Assembly: GCF_003340565.1 (NCBI RefSeq)
Contig: NZ_QPLK01000004.1
Coordinates: 124,001-188,000 of the forward strand
From: Rhodovulum sp. 12E13
Lineage (GTDB): Bacteria; Pseudomonadota; Alphaproteobacteria; Rhodobacterales; Rhodobacteraceae
Length of the DNA stretch: 64,000 nt
Direction: 5' to 3'
Of the stretch, positions 35,307 to 50,640 are shown piece by piece. A program made the position numbers and the translations under genes. Each line of letters begins with the position of its first letter. Within the stretch, counting starts at the first letter, position 1. The notes beneath the pieces are model-generated. The model was not told where the DNA came from, ran no database searches, and saw only the letters and a program-made list of their open reading frames with translations.

Positions 35307-36719
35307 TCACTCCTCGCGGGAGAGCAGTCCGTACTTGCGCAGCTTGACGTAAAGCGACTGCCGCGAGAGCCCCAGCATCTCGGCCGCCGCAACGCGATTG
35401 TTGCGCGTGAGCTCCACCGCCGTTTCGATGCACATCTTCTCGACGACATCGGTCGTTTCGGCAACGATGTCCTTCAGCGTGGCCGAGCCGACCAGCTCCA
35501 TCACCGAGCGCATCGCATCGTCGCTCACCCCAACGCCCGGCTTGCGCATCGCCTCGGCACGGCTCGCGTCGCGGATGACGAAGACGAAGGCCGGGTGCGA
35601 GCGGTCGGCGAGGTAGGTGGCCGAGATCTCGACCGAGACGGACGAGCCGTACTCGCTGGCGAGCTTGGTGGCATACATCCGCATCTGTCCGGCGCGCTCG
35701 GCGTTCTCGAGAAGCACCTTGAGATCGACCGCCCCGCGCGAGAGGAACTGCGCGAGGCTGCGGCCCTTGACCGACGAGACATGGGCGGCGTCGGCAAGCC
35801 CGAGGAAAGCGTCGTTGGCCGCGCGGATCACGCCATCGGCATCGGTGAAGACGATCCCGTCGACCCCCTCGACGAACAGACCGTGAAGATCGCTTGCGAG
35901 GCTGCCGAGCGTCACCGGCGCGTCATCTTCCGCGCCGAGGCGGACGAGGAGCATGCGCTCGCCCGCCGCGCGGAAGGCGAAGGGGTTGAGCGACACGGTC
36001 GTTCCTGTGCGCTTGATTCGGGCGGTGACGGGGCCGGCGCCCTCTGTGATCGCGGCGCTCGTGAGCGTCTCGACGAACTCGCCGCGCTTCTTGCCCTCGA
36101 ACTCGGTGGCGAAGGTCGTGCCCACGGCCTCGTCGCGCGACAGGTCGAGCAGGTCCGCGGCGGCGGCGTTGGCGTCGGTGATGCGCCCGGTTCCGATCGA
36201 GACGAAGACGAGCGGCTCGGTGGTCACTTCCATCAGCACGCCGTAGCGCGTGTCAAAATCGCGCTGGACCTCGTAATCCTGCTCGAGCGCGAGCTGCGCC
36301 TTGACGAGCTGCTCCTGCATCTCGGCGATGGGCCGCAGGTCGCGGCCGAGCATCAGCACCGTGCCGTCCGGCCCGATCCGGTGGAACGAGTAGCGGATCG
36401 GAAATTCCACCCCGCCGCGCCCGACATGGTTGAGCTCGACGCCCGACACGCCCTTGCCGCCGTCGCGCAGGGCGGCGAGCCTCTCATCGACCTTGGTCAC
36501 GCTGTCCTGGGCGAGGGTGTCGCGGATATCGGCACCTTCCCACGCTTCGGCCTCGGAGAGCTGGGCGCTCTCCGGGTTGCGAAGGACCGAGAGGATCTTG
36601 CCTTCTGCCGAAACGACCACCGAGAGATCCGAGGCGGTGGCGATGATCTCGCCGAGGATATCCGGTGCGATCAGCGGGATCGACCCTGGCGTCCAGTATG
36701 TCGTCCCGCCCGAGCTCAC
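35307..36719 (-). CDS. ppsR: PpsR/CrtJ, aerobic repressor of photosynthesis genes
   Basis: PpsR binds TGT-N12-ACA operators and represses bch, crt and puc genes at high oxygen. The 470-aa protein has the N-terminal domain, a Q-linker helix (MLGRDLRPIAEMQEQLVKAQLALEQDYEVQRDFDTRYGV region), two PAS domains (about 160-260 and 280-390) and a Fis-type helix-turn-helix at the C-terminus (ELTRNNRVAAAEMLGLSRQSLYVKLRKYGLL). Only one Cys is seen, in EKMCIETA next to the HTH; the second Cys that I recall in Rhodobacter PpsR (in GERLLLC) is Val here. GTG 36719 overlaps the ppaA stop (GTGA) and gives the usual length; the longer frame would run back over ppaA. Co-transcribed with ppaA. Confidence 0.94.
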   Translation of the reverse strand: MSSGGTTYWTPGSIPLIAPDILGEIIATASDLSVVVSAEGKILSVLRNPESAQLSEAEAWEGADIRDTLAQDSVTKVDERLAALRDGGKGVSGVELNHVGRGGVEFPIRYSFHRIGPDGTVLMLGRDLRPIAEMQEQLVKAQLALEQDYEVQRDFDTRYGVLMEVTTEPLVFVSIGTGRITDANAAAADLLDLSRDEAVGTTFATEFEGKKRGEFVETLTSAAITEGAGPVTARIKRTGTTVSLNPFAFRAAGERMLLVRLGAEDDAPVTLGSLASDLHGLFVEGVDGIVFTDADGVIRAANDAFLGLADAAHVSSVKGRSLAQFLSRGAVDLKVLLENAERAGQMRMYATKLASEYGSSVSVEISATYLADRSHPAFVFVIRDASRAEAMRKPGVGVSDDAMRSVMELVGSATLKDIVAETTDVVEKMCIETAVELTRNNRVAAAEMLGLSRQSLYVKLRKYGLLSREE

Positions 36720-37579
36720 GCTCCCGTAGGCACCCGTTCGGGCTGCCCCCTCGCGGCTGCCCGGCCCGCCTTCGGGGACGGTCCGGCGCTTGCTGATGTC
36801 GTAAGGCCGCAAAGCTTCAGAGCCTCCTCAGGGTCCGACGTGACGAAATCCGCACCGATGAGCGCGGGCGCGTCGGGATTCTGGTTCAGTATTTCGCCCC
36901 CGAGAACGACGTAGGGCGCCGGACCTACACCCGATCGAATCGAATGTATGAGCGTGGTGAGAAATTCAAGGTCTTCGTTGCCCGCAGCCGACAAGGCGAC
37001 CATGTCGACATGCTGCGCCCGGACGATCTGGCCCACGGTGCGCGCGTCCTGCCCGAGCGAGAGACGCACCAGTGCGCCGAGCCGTCGAAAGCGTGACATC
37101 GCCACCATCGCCCCGAGGGTGTGGTGCGCGCCCTCGGCGACGAGGAGCAGCACCTCGGGCGCGTCGAGGCAAAAGGGTGCCTCGGGCCGCGGCGCCTCGA
37201 TCTCGCGCAGCCAGCCCTGCAGCCGGGCCACCGCGATCGACACCTCCACGAAGCTGTGCCCGCTTTGCGCCCAGGCATCGCCGAAGCGGCGGGCGACTGC
37301 GGGGATCCATTCGTCCACCAGCCGCTGACGATCGAGTCCGTCGGCGAGCAGGGCACGCAATTGCCGCTCCCCCTCCGCCCGGTCGGGCGACAGCACCGCC
37401 GTGGCGATCATGGCGAGCACCTGGGCCTCGCGGCCCTGCACGGAAATTCCGGCGCCGAAGTCGGCCCCCGCCCTGACGCCTGCCCCCGGCGTGGCCGCGC
37501 CATGGCCCTGCCCCTTCGTCGTGGCGTGAGTCGGCCCGTGATCGCCGGGTCCGCCAGGTTCGCAGCCATCGTTCAGCAT
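36716..37579 (-). CDS. ppaA: PpaA/AerR, cobalamin-binding antirepressor of PpsR
   Basis: PpaA/AerR binds cobalamin and modulates PpsR/CrtJ in response to light and oxygen. The 287-aa protein has a Gly-rich N-terminal tail (1-45), a helical cap domain (about 48-130; DEWIPAVARRFGDAWAQSGHSFVEVSIAVARLQGWL at positions encoded near 37200-37310) and a Rossmann-type B12-binding domain (about 140-260) with VLLLVAEGAHHTLGAMVAM; His152 or His153 is a candidate axial ligand. ATG 37579 follows AGGA at a suitable distance; ATG 37603 is also possible. It is divergent from bchF across a region with two PpsR operators and overlaps ppsR by four bases. Confidence 0.88.
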   Translation of the reverse strand: MLNDGCEPGGPGDHGPTHATTKGQGHGAATPGAGVRAGADFGAGISVQGREAQVLAMIATAVLSPDRAEGERQLRALLADGLDRQRLVDEWIPAVARRFGDAWAQSGHSFVEVSIAVARLQGWLREIEAPRPEAPFCLDAPEVLLLVAEGAHHTLGAMVAMSRFRRLGALVRLSLGQDARTVGQIVRAQHVDMVALSAAGNEDLEFLTTLIHSIRSGVGPAPYVVLGGEILNQNPDAPALIGADFVTSDPEEALKLCGLTTSASAGPSPKAGRAAARGQPERVPTGA

Positions 37580-37660
37580 ATGTCGGGTCCTCGCTGGCTC
37601 CATGGGCGGTCGTGCGCGGAGGCGACCGTGCCCCAAAACTTTCCCGTTTCGGCGCCAAGT

Positions 37661-37678
37661 TGTCAAATCAAACTGACA
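37661..37678. promoter_or_regulatory. PpsR operator 1 upstream of bchF/ppaA
   Basis: TGTCAAATCAAACTGACA is an exact match to TGT-N12-ACA. It lies 82 bases upstream of the ppaA start and about 200 bases upstream of bchF, in an AT-richer patch of the divergent region. Confidence 0.8.
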
Positions 37679-37806
37679 GAGGGGCCTGTCGCGCCGCGCC
37701 TGGCGCGTGGGGTGCAAGACTGAAGTGCTAAGAAAACAAAGGCGGGACGGGGCAGGATGCCGCAGCGCCCCCCGGTGGGGCCGCGTCCTTCTGTAAACTG
37801 CAAGAC

Positions 37807-39707
<1,901 letters not shown>

Positions 39708-39718
39708 CCCCGGCCCCC

Positions 39719-39771
39719 TCCATCATCTTGGTTCAAATACTCCGGGGGTCCGGGGGCAGCGCCCCCGGAGG
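39719..39771 (+). repeat. Intercistronic hairpin repeat, copy A (bchN-bchB)
   Basis: It starts with the conserved arm CATCATCTTGG, then CAAATACTCCGGGGG, and ends in a perfect hairpin TCCGGGGGC-AGC-GCCCCCGGA (39749-39769). The GGAGG at the end of the hairpin (39767-39771) is also the ribosome binding site of bchB, so folding could affect its translation. This is the only copy with the conserved arm first relative to transcription. Confidence 0.85.
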
Positions 39772-39777
39772 TCGCCA

Positions 39778-41374
39778 ATGAAGCTCACCGTCTGGACATA
39801 CGAGGGCCCGCCGCATGTGGGCGCCATGCGCGTCGCCACCGGCATGCGCGATCTGCACTACGTGCTGCACGCGCCGCAGGGCGACACCTATGCCGACCTG
39901 CTGTTCACCATGATCGAGCGGCGCAACCACCGCCCGCCCGTCACCTACACCACCTTCCAGGCGCAGGACCTCGGCTCCGATACCGCCAACCTCTTCAAGA
40001 CCGCCGCGCAGGACGCCTACGACCGGTTCCGCCCGCAGGCGATCATCGTCGGCGCCTCCTGCACCGCCGAGCTGATCCAGGACGACCCCGCGGGGCTGGC
40101 CGAGACGATGGGCCTGCCGGTGCCGGTCATCCCGCTCGAGCTGCCGTCCTACTCCCGCAAGGAGAATTTCGGCGCCGACGAGACGTTCTTCCAGATCGTC
40201 CGGCACCTCGCGAAGCCGGTCGAGAAGACCGCCCGCGTCACCGCCAACATCCTCGGACCGACCGGCCTCGGCTTCCGGCACCGCGACGATGTCGAGGAGA
40301 TCACGGGCCTGCTCGCCGATCTGGGCGTCGAGGTGAACGTGGTCGCGCCGATGGACGCCACGCCCGCCGACATCGCCCGCCTCGGCGCCGCCCATTTCAA
40401 CGTGCTGCTCTATCCCGAGACGGGCGAGGCCGCGGCGCGCTGGCTGTCGCGCGAGCACGGCCAGCCCTGGACGAAGACGATCCCCATCGGCACCGGCGCG
40501 ACGCGCGACTTCGTCGCCGAGGTGGCCGAGATCGCGGGCGTGCGCCCCGAGGCCGACGAGAGCCGCCTGCGCTTTCCCTGGTGGTCGAAGTCGGTGGACA
40601 GCACCTACCTGACCGGCAAGCGCGTGTTCCTCTTCGGCGACGCGACGCACGTGAAGGCGATGGCCCGCGTGGCGCGCGACGAGATGGGCTTCGAGGTGGT
40701 GGGCCTCGGCTGCTACAACCGCGAGTTCGCCCGCGACATCCGCGCGCTGGCCAAGGATTACGGCGTCGAGGCGCTGATCACCGACGACTACCTCGAGGTC
40801 GAGCGGCGGATCGAGGATCTCGCGCCCGAGATGATCCTCGGCACGCAGATGGAGCGCCATATCGGCAAGCGCCTCGGCATCCCCTGCGCCGTGATCTCCG
40901 CCCCCGTCCACGTGCAGGACTTTCCCGCCCGCTACTCGCCCGTGATGGGCTTCGAGGGCGCGAACGTGCTGTTCGACACGCTGGTGCACCCGCTGGTCAT
41001 GGGGCTCGAGGAGCACCTGCTGGCGATGTTCCGCGAGGATTTCGAGTTCCACGACGAGGCCGGCCCGAGCCACCACGGTGGCAAGGCCACCCGGCGGGCC
41101 GAGGCGCCCGGCGGAGAGGATGGGGGGCCAGCCCCCCAGACCCCCCGGAGTATTTCCGCCAAGATGATGGGGGAAGACGCGGCCCCGGCCGAGGGCGCGC
41201 CCGCTCCGGCGGCCGGATCGGACGTGGTGACGTGGCTCGCGGACGCCGAGCGGGAACTCAGGAAGATCCCCTTCTTCGTGCGCGGCAAGGCCAAGCGGAA
41301 CACCGAGAAGTACGCCGCCGAGCGCGGCGTGACCGAGATCAGCGTCGACACCCTCTACGAGGCCAAGGCCCATT

Positions 41375-41385
<11 letters not shown>
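39778..41385 (+). CDS. bchB: BchB, dark-operative protochlorophyllide reductase subunit B
   Basis: The 535-aa protein is the NifK-like partner of BchN. It opens with [33 protein letters not shown] (positions 39778 onward), where the Asp of the NB-cluster ligand set lies near residue 36, and contains [16 protein letters not shown]. The C-terminal 65 residues ([30 protein letters not shown]) are the PCP-reductase domain. The linker between them (about 440-475) includes an in-frame copy of the hairpin repeat, coding [17 protein letters not shown]. Total length is normal, so the linker is tolerated. The last 11 bases overlap bchH. Confidence 0.96.
41119..41171 (-). repeat. Hairpin repeat, copy B, inside bchB coding sequence
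   Basis: Inverse orientation to copy A: hairpin TGGGGGGC-CA-GCCCCCCA (41121-41138), then CCCCCCGGAGTATTTCC and CCAAGATGATGGGG. It is in frame and translated as a Gly/Pro/Ala/Ser linker between the catalytic core and the C-terminal PCP-reductase domain of BchB. Confidence 0.85.
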
Positions 41386-45994
<4,609 letters not shown>

Positions 45995-45995
<1 letters not shown>

Positions 45996-46735
45996 TGCGG
46001 GCGCCCGCGCATATCCTTCCCGGCTCCGGTCAGGACGGGCCGTCGGCCGAGGCCGGCGGCTACGAGGGCACGCGCGCCCGCGTCGAGCACTACTTCGACC
46101 GGACGGCGACCCGCGTGTGGGAGCGGCTGACCTCGGACGCGCCGGTGAGCCGGGTGCGGCAGACGGTGCGCGAGGGCCGCGACCGGATGCGCGAAGCGAT
46201 GCTGTCGCGCCTGCCGGCGGACCTGAGCGGCGCGCGGGTGCTCGATGCAGGCTGCGGCGCGGGGCAGATGACGGCGGAGCTGGCGGCGCGGGGCGCCCAT
46301 GTCACCGCCGTCGACATCTCGCCGGCGCTGGTGGAGATCGCGCGCAGGCGGCTGCCGCGCGACATGGAACGGCGCGTGACCTTCGCGGCGGGCGACATGC
46401 TCGACCCCGTGCACGGGGCGCACGACTACGTCGTCGCCATGGACAGCCTGATCTACTACGACGCGCCCACGATCGCCGCCGCGGTCGACCGGCTGCTCGG
46501 GCGCATCTCGGGGGCCATCGTCTTCACCGTCGCGCCGCGCACGCCGCTGCTGATGGCGATGTGGCAGGCGGGCAAGCTCTTCCCGCGCGCCGACCGCTCG
46601 CCCGTCATGGTGCCGCATTCGCCCGCGCGCCTCGCCGCCGCCATGGCCGAGGCGGGCATTCCCGCGCGGCTGAAGGAGATCGAGCGGGTCGCCCGCGGCT
46701 TCTACATCTCGACCTGCCTGGAGGTGGCGCGATGA
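45995..46735 (+). CDS. bchM: BchM, Mg-protoporphyrin IX O-methyltransferase
   Basis: Transfers methyl from S-adenosylmethionine to the C13 propionate of Mg-protoporphyrin IX, giving the substrate of AcsF. The 246-aa protein has the methyltransferase motifs VLDAGCGAGQMTAELAARG (motif I), VTAVDISPALVEIARRR and DYVVAMDSLIYYD, plus the BchM C-terminal signature VARGFYISTCLEVAR. The start overlaps the bchL stop and the stop overlaps lhaA (ATGA), so translation is tightly coupled. Peripheral membrane location is typical. Confidence 0.95.
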
Positions 46736-48156
46736 ACACCGCACCGCTCCTCAAGCGACTGACGGTGAAATACCTGCCCTTCGCCGACGCGGGGTCCGAA
46801 GGGTTCCCGCTCTCCGAGATCCTGCGGCTGTCGCTGTTCCAGATCTCGGTCGGCATGGCCACGGTCATGCTGCTGGGCACGCTGAACCGGGTGATGATCG
46901 TCGAGCTCTACGTGCCGGCGATGATCGTGGCGGCGATGATCGCCCTGCCGGTGCTGATCGCGCCGTTCCGGGCGTTGCTCGGCTTCCGCTCCGACACGCA
47001 CAGGAGCGCGATCGGCTGGAAGCGGGTGCCGTTCATCTGGTTCGGCTCGCTCTGGCAGTTCGGCGGCCTGGCGATCATGCCCTTCGCGCTGCTCGTGCTG
47101 GGCGGCGACACGCTCTACGACTTTCCCTACGACGGCGAGATCCTGGCCGCGCTGGCCTTCCTGATGACCGGCCTGGGCATCTCGATGACGCAGACCGCGG
47201 GCCTCGCGCTCGCCTCCGACCGGGCGAGCGACGAGACGCGGCCCCGGGTGGTGGCGCTGCTCTACGTGATGTTCCTGGTGGGCATGGGCGTCTCGGCGCT
47301 GGTGATCGGCTGGTTCCTGCGCGACTTCACGCCGCTCAAGCTGATCCAGGTCGTCCAGGGGGCGGCCGTGGTCACCGTGCTGCTCAACGTCGTGGCGCTG
47401 TGGAAGCAGGAGCAGGTGCGCCCGATGAGCCGCGAGGAGCGCGCGGCACCGCGGCCGCTCTTCCGCGATGCCTGGGCCGATTTCATGGCCGGGGGGCAGG
47501 CGGGGCGGCTGATCGCCGTGGTGGCGCTCGGCACGCTCGCCTTCAACATGCAGGACGTTCTGCTGGAGCCCTACGGCGGCGAGATCCTCGGCCTGTCTGT
47601 CTCGGCCACCACGTTGCTGACGGCGGCATGGGCAGCGGGCGCGCTCGTGGCCTTCGCGCAGTCGGCCAGATGGCTGGCGCAGGGGCGCGACCCCTACCGC
47701 ATCGCCGCCGTGGGGCTGCTCGCCGGCATCGTCGCCTTCTCGGCGGTGATCTTCGCCGCCCCCCTCGACTCGGCGCCGCTGTTCTTCGCGGGCGCCGCCT
47801 GCATCGGCTTCGGCGGCGGGCTCTTCGCCGTGTCGACCCTGACCGCGGCGATGACGATGCCCGCCACCGGCACGGCCGGTCGCGGTCTTGCGCTCGGCGC
47901 CTGGGGCGCGGCGCAGGCCACCGCCGCGGGCGTGGCCATCTTCACGGGCGGCACCATCCGCGACGCGGTCGCCGCCACATCGCTCCCCGACACGCTCGGG
48001 CCCGCCACCGGCTACAGCATGGTCTACCACGTCGAGATCGCCCTGCTGTTCGCCACCCTCGCCGTCCTCGGCCCGCTGGTAAAGCTGGGGACCTACCGCA
48101 AACCGGAAACGGAAACCACCAAGCCGGGCATCGGCCTCGCCGAGCTGCCCACCTGA
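46732..48156 (+). CDS. lhaA: LhaA, light-harvesting 1 assembly protein (PucC/BCD family of MFS)
   Basis: A 474-aa polytopic protein with about 12 membrane helices that helps insert and assemble LH1. Family features: FPLSEILRLSLFQISVGMATVMLLGTLNRVMIVE-like first helix (46800-46910), FRSDTHRSAIGWKRVPFIWFGSLWQFGGL, QTAGLALASDRASDETRPRVVALLYVM and NMQDVLLEPYGGEILGLSV. Its place directly before puhA distinguishes LhaA from PucC, which sits with pucBA. It overlaps bchM by four bases. Confidence 0.92.
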   Translation: MNTAPLLKRLTVKYLPFADAGSEGFPLSEILRLSLFQISVGMATVMLLGTLNRVMIVELYVPAMIVAAMIALPVLIAPFRALLGFRSDTHRSAIGWKRVPFIWFGSLWQFGGLAIMPFALLVLGGDTLYDFPYDGEILAALAFLMTGLGISMTQTAGLALASDRASDETRPRVVALLYVMFLVGMGVSALVIGWFLRDFTPLKLIQVVQGAAVVTVLLNVVALWKQEQVRPMSREERAAPRPLFRDAWADFMAGGQAGRLIAVVALGTLAFNMQDVLLEPYGGEILGLSVSATTLLTAAWAAGALVAFAQSARWLAQGRDPYRIAAVGLLAGIVAFSAVIFAAPLDSAPLFFAGAACIGFGGGLFAVSTLTAAMTMPATGTAGRGLALGAWGAAQATAAGVAIFTGGTIRDAVAATSLPDTLGPATGYSMVYHVEIALLFATLAVLGPLVKLGTYRKPETETTKPGIGLAELPT

Positions 48157-48164
48157 ACCCCAAC

Positions 48165-48218
48165 GGGCGGGGCCCCGCCCGACAACCAACCGCCCGGGCG
48201 GGACGCCGCCCGACAACC
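48165..48218 (+). other. Palindrome-rich lhaA-puhA spacer
   Basis: Contains the perfect palindrome GGGCGGGGCCCCGCCC (48165-48180), a second one CCGCCCGGGCGG (48190-48201) and an 11-base direct repeat GCCCGACAACC (48177-48187 and 48208-48218). There is no T-run. Such structures could protect or process mRNA so that puhA outnumbers the upstream bch message. Inference from structure and position. Confidence 0.55.
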
Positions 48219-48235
48219 CCTCGGAGGACCCTCAC

Positions 48236-49012
48236 ATGGTTGGCGTCAACTTCTTCGGAAATTTCGATCTGGCGAGCCTTTCGATATGGCTCTTCTGGCT
48301 CTTCTTCGCGCTGCTGATCTACTACCTGCAGACCGAGAACATGCGCGAGGGCTACCCCCTCGAAGACGAGGACGGCGCTGCAGCCGCCAACCAGGGCCCC
48401 TTCCCGGTGCCCGCGCCCAAGACCCGCATCCTGCCCCACGGCGGCGGCGAGTGGACGGTGCCCTCGCAAGAGGTGGAAGACGCGCACCGCCGCACCGACC
48501 TTGCGCTCGAGCGGACGTCGCCGATGGGCGGCTACCCGTTGCGGCCCACGGGCGACCCGATGGACGACGGCGTGGGCCCGGCCTCTTGGGCGGTGCGCGA
48601 GGACAAGCCCGAGCTCGACGGCAAGGGCTACCCCAAGATCGTGCCGATGTCGTCGCACGACACGTTCATGGTCTCGGCCGGGCGCGACCCGCGCGGCCTG
48701 CCCGTGATGGGTCGTGACAAGGAAGTGGCCGGCACCGTGTCGGACCTGTGGATCGACGAGCCCGAGCAGCTCGTCCGCTACATCGAGGTCGATGTCGATG
48801 GCGCGGGCAAGCGTCTGGTTCCGATCCAGCTCGCGGTCATCAAGCGCGGCCACGTCATGGTCCGCTCGCTGGTGAAGGAGCGCTTCGCCGGCATCCCGGC
48901 GCTCAAGTCCGACACGCAGATCACCAAGCTCGAGGAAGACAAGGTCTCGGCCTTCGTCGCCGCCGGCAGTCTCTACGGCGCCGGTCGCGAGCCCGTGATG
49001 GAAGTGCTCTGA
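48236..49012 (+). CDS. puhA: PuhA, photosynthetic reaction centre H subunit
   Basis: The 258-aa protein caps the cytoplasmic face of the reaction centre and tunes proton delivery to QB. It has one N-terminal membrane helix (about 12-32, LASLSIWLFWLFFALLIYYLQ), the conserved TENMREGYPLEDEDG that follows it, and the beta-rich PRC-barrel domain with GTVSDLWIDEPEQLVRYIEVDV and GKRLVPIQLAVIK. GGAGGA lies upstream of ATG 48236. It is followed by puhB and puhC, which assist assembly. Confidence 0.98.
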   Translation: MVGVNFFGNFDLASLSIWLFWLFFALLIYYLQTENMREGYPLEDEDGAAAANQGPFPVPAPKTRILPHGGGEWTVPSQEVEDAHRRTDLALERTSPMGGYPLRPTGDPMDDGVGPASWAVREDKPELDGKGYPKIVPMSSHDTFMVSAGRDPRGLPVMGRDKEVAGTVSDLWIDEPEQLVRYIEVDVDGAGKRLVPIQLAVIKRGHVMVRSLVKERFAGIPALKSDTQITKLEEDKVSAFVAAGSLYGAGREPVMEVL

Positions 49013-49092
49013 CGACACAAACGACGACAGGGCCGGGCCTCGCCAGCCCGGCCCCGCCGGCCCCGGCCGGTCATGATGAGGGAACCGGACAG

Positions 49093-49761
49093 ATGATGGA
49101 CCACGACCACGACGATTTCGCCTTCGAGCATTCCCACGGGCTTCCCGAGCCGCTGCCTCCGGGCGAGGACATGCTCTGGCAGGGCAAGCCGAACGCGTGG
49201 CGGCTCGCCGTCGAGAGCCTGCTGCTCAAGTGGGTGATCGGCTACTTCGCCCTTCTCACCGTCTGGCGCGTGGTCTCGGCCCTGGCCGACCACCCTGCCG
49301 GCGTCGCCTTCGCCTCGGCCGTGCCGCCGATCGTGCTCGGCCTCGCCGCCGTGGGCCTGCTCTACGGCTTCTCGTGGCTGCAGGCGCGGCAGGCGGTCTA
49401 CACCGTCACCACCTCGCGGGTGATCCTGCGCACCGGCGCGGCGCTGCAGGTGACGCTGCAGATGCCCTATTCGAAGATCGAGAACATCGCGCTCGACCTG
49501 CGCAAGACCGGCACCGGCACCATCGCCTTCGAGCCCGCCAAGGATGGCGGCGCGCAGCTGTCGTACCTGGTGCTCTGGCCGCATGTCCGCCCGTGGCACG
49601 CCCGCCTGCCCCAGCCCGCCTTCCGCTGCATTCCCGATGCGCAACACGTCGCCGAGATCCTCGCCGAGGCGGCCGAGGGCAAGCTTGCCCAGCCGCAGAT
49701 CGCCCGCGCCGAGGGCGCGCCCGCCCGGCCCGCCGGCGCCGGGCCGGTGCCCGCCGAGTAA
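49093..49761 (+). CDS. puhB: PuhB, reaction-centre assembly factor
   Basis: A 222-aa membrane protein that assists assembly of the reaction centre. Visible are a His/Asp-rich N-terminus (MMDHDHDDFAFEHSH), the segment EDMLWQGKPNAWRLA, two or three membrane helices (about 45-110) and a PH-like bPH domain with YTVTTSRVILRTGAALQVTLQMPYSKIENI. ATG 49093 has GAGGGA about 9 bases upstream. Ala/Pro-rich tail (about 195-222). It lies between puhA and puhC as in other Rhodobacterales. Confidence 0.92.
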   Translation: MMDHDHDDFAFEHSHGLPEPLPPGEDMLWQGKPNAWRLAVESLLLKWVIGYFALLTVWRVVSALADHPAGVAFASAVPPIVLGLAAVGLLYGFSWLQARQAVYTVTTSRVILRTGAALQVTLQMPYSKIENIALDLRKTGTGTIAFEPAKDGGAQLSYLVLWPHVRPWHARLPQPAFRCIPDAQHVAEILAEAAEGKLAQPQIARAEGAPARPAGAGPVPAE

Positions 49762-49773
49762 GGAGACCCCGAG

Positions 49774-50277
49774 ATGTCCGACACACCGCTTTCCCGAGAG
49801 AAGCCCCTCAACGCGGCGCAGCGCGCCAACCCCGAGCTGGTCAACCGCGACCGCGAGATGATCCCGCCCGTGCTGCTCAAGGCGATGGCGATCCTCGCGC
49901 TGTCGTCGCTGGCGATCACCACCTACGCCGTCGTGACAGACCGCCCGCTCGTCGGCCAGCCGCTGCCCTCGGAAGAGGTCCGCAGCCGGCAGGTCATCCT
50001 CGACGGCGACAAGTATGGCGGCGTCGTGGTGAAGGCGGGCGACGGTGCGGTCATGGCCGACCTCGGCCCCGACGAGGCCGGGTTCATCTCGGTCATCTGG
50101 CGGGGGATGAACCGCACCCGCATGCAGCACGGGGTCGCGGAGACGCTGCCGCTCAGACTCGTAGAGTTCGAGAATGGACGTCTCGCCATCTTCGACGACG
50201 AGACCGGGTGGTCGGTCGAGCTCGCCTCCTTCGGCGACGCCAACCGCGCCTCCTTCGCCGCGCTTTTCGACAAGTGA
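49774..50277 (+). CDS. puhC: PuhC, photosynthetic complex assembly protein
   Basis: A 167-aa protein with one membrane helix (about 35-55, LLKAMAILALSSLAITTYAVV) and a periplasmic domain containing GPDEAGFISVIWRGMNRTRMQHGV and a closing SFGDANRASFAALFDK. Family TIGR03054. PuhC supports reorganisation of the RC-LH1 core complex. AAGGAG lies upstream of ATG 49774. Part of the puh operon; 66 bases separate it from bciE. Confidence 0.92.
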   Translation: MSDTPLSREKPLNAAQRANPELVNRDREMIPPVLLKAMAILALSSLAITTYAVVTDRPLVGQPLPSEEVRSRQVILDGDKYGGVVVKAGDGAVMADLGPDEAGFISVIWRGMNRTRMQHGVAETLPLRLVEFENGRLAIFDDETGWSVELASFGDANRASFAALFDK

Positions 50278-50343
50278 CCGGCAACCGCAACCGCTCCGCC
50301 GTCTAGCCAGCGGCGGGGCCACAACCCCAAAGGGAACCAGGGA

Positions 50344-50640
50344 ATGGGATTTCTGACCAAGGAGAAGGAGACGGCGCCCTGCACCGTCGAGGTCTCGCAC
50401 AAGTTCGAGAGCCTGCACGCGCATGTGCGGTTCGACAACGGGGCCGTCGTGCACCCCGGCGACGAGGTGGTCGTCCAGGGCCCCGAGATCATGGCGCCGT
50501 ATGGCGAAGTGGTGACGGAGAGCCGCACCGCCATCATCTGGCGCGCCTCGACGGTCGAGCGGATGTGGACGCGCCTGACCGGCGACATGGAATTCATGGA
50601 GCTCTGCGAGTTCTCGTTCTCGGAGGAGGTGACGCTATGA
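50344..50640 (+). CDS. bciE: BciE-like auxiliary subunit of the aerobic cyclase
   Basis: A 98-aa soluble protein just upstream of acsF and overlapping its start (ATGA). The core VEVSHKFESLHAHVRFDNGAVVHPGDEV and ASTVERMWTRLTGDMEFMELCEFSF match what I remember of the small conserved protein of alphaproteobacterial photosynthesis clusters, named BciE, needed for activity of AcsF in Rhodobacter sphaeroides. I rely on position, size and memory, not on a search. If right, it is part of the Mg-protoporphyrin monomethyl ester oxidative cyclase, playing the role Ycf54 has in cyanobacteria. Confidence 0.8.
   Translation: MGFLTKEKETAPCTVEVSHKFESLHAHVRFDNGAVVHPGDEVVVQGPEIMAPYGEVVTESRTAIIWRASTVERMWTRLTGDMEFMELCEFSFSEEVTL

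Noticed and set aside
36720-36812. Longer PpsR starting at 36812
   Set aside because: It would overlap ppaA by about 97 bases and give a non-homologous N-terminus; GTG 36719 gives the GTGA coupling with ppaA.
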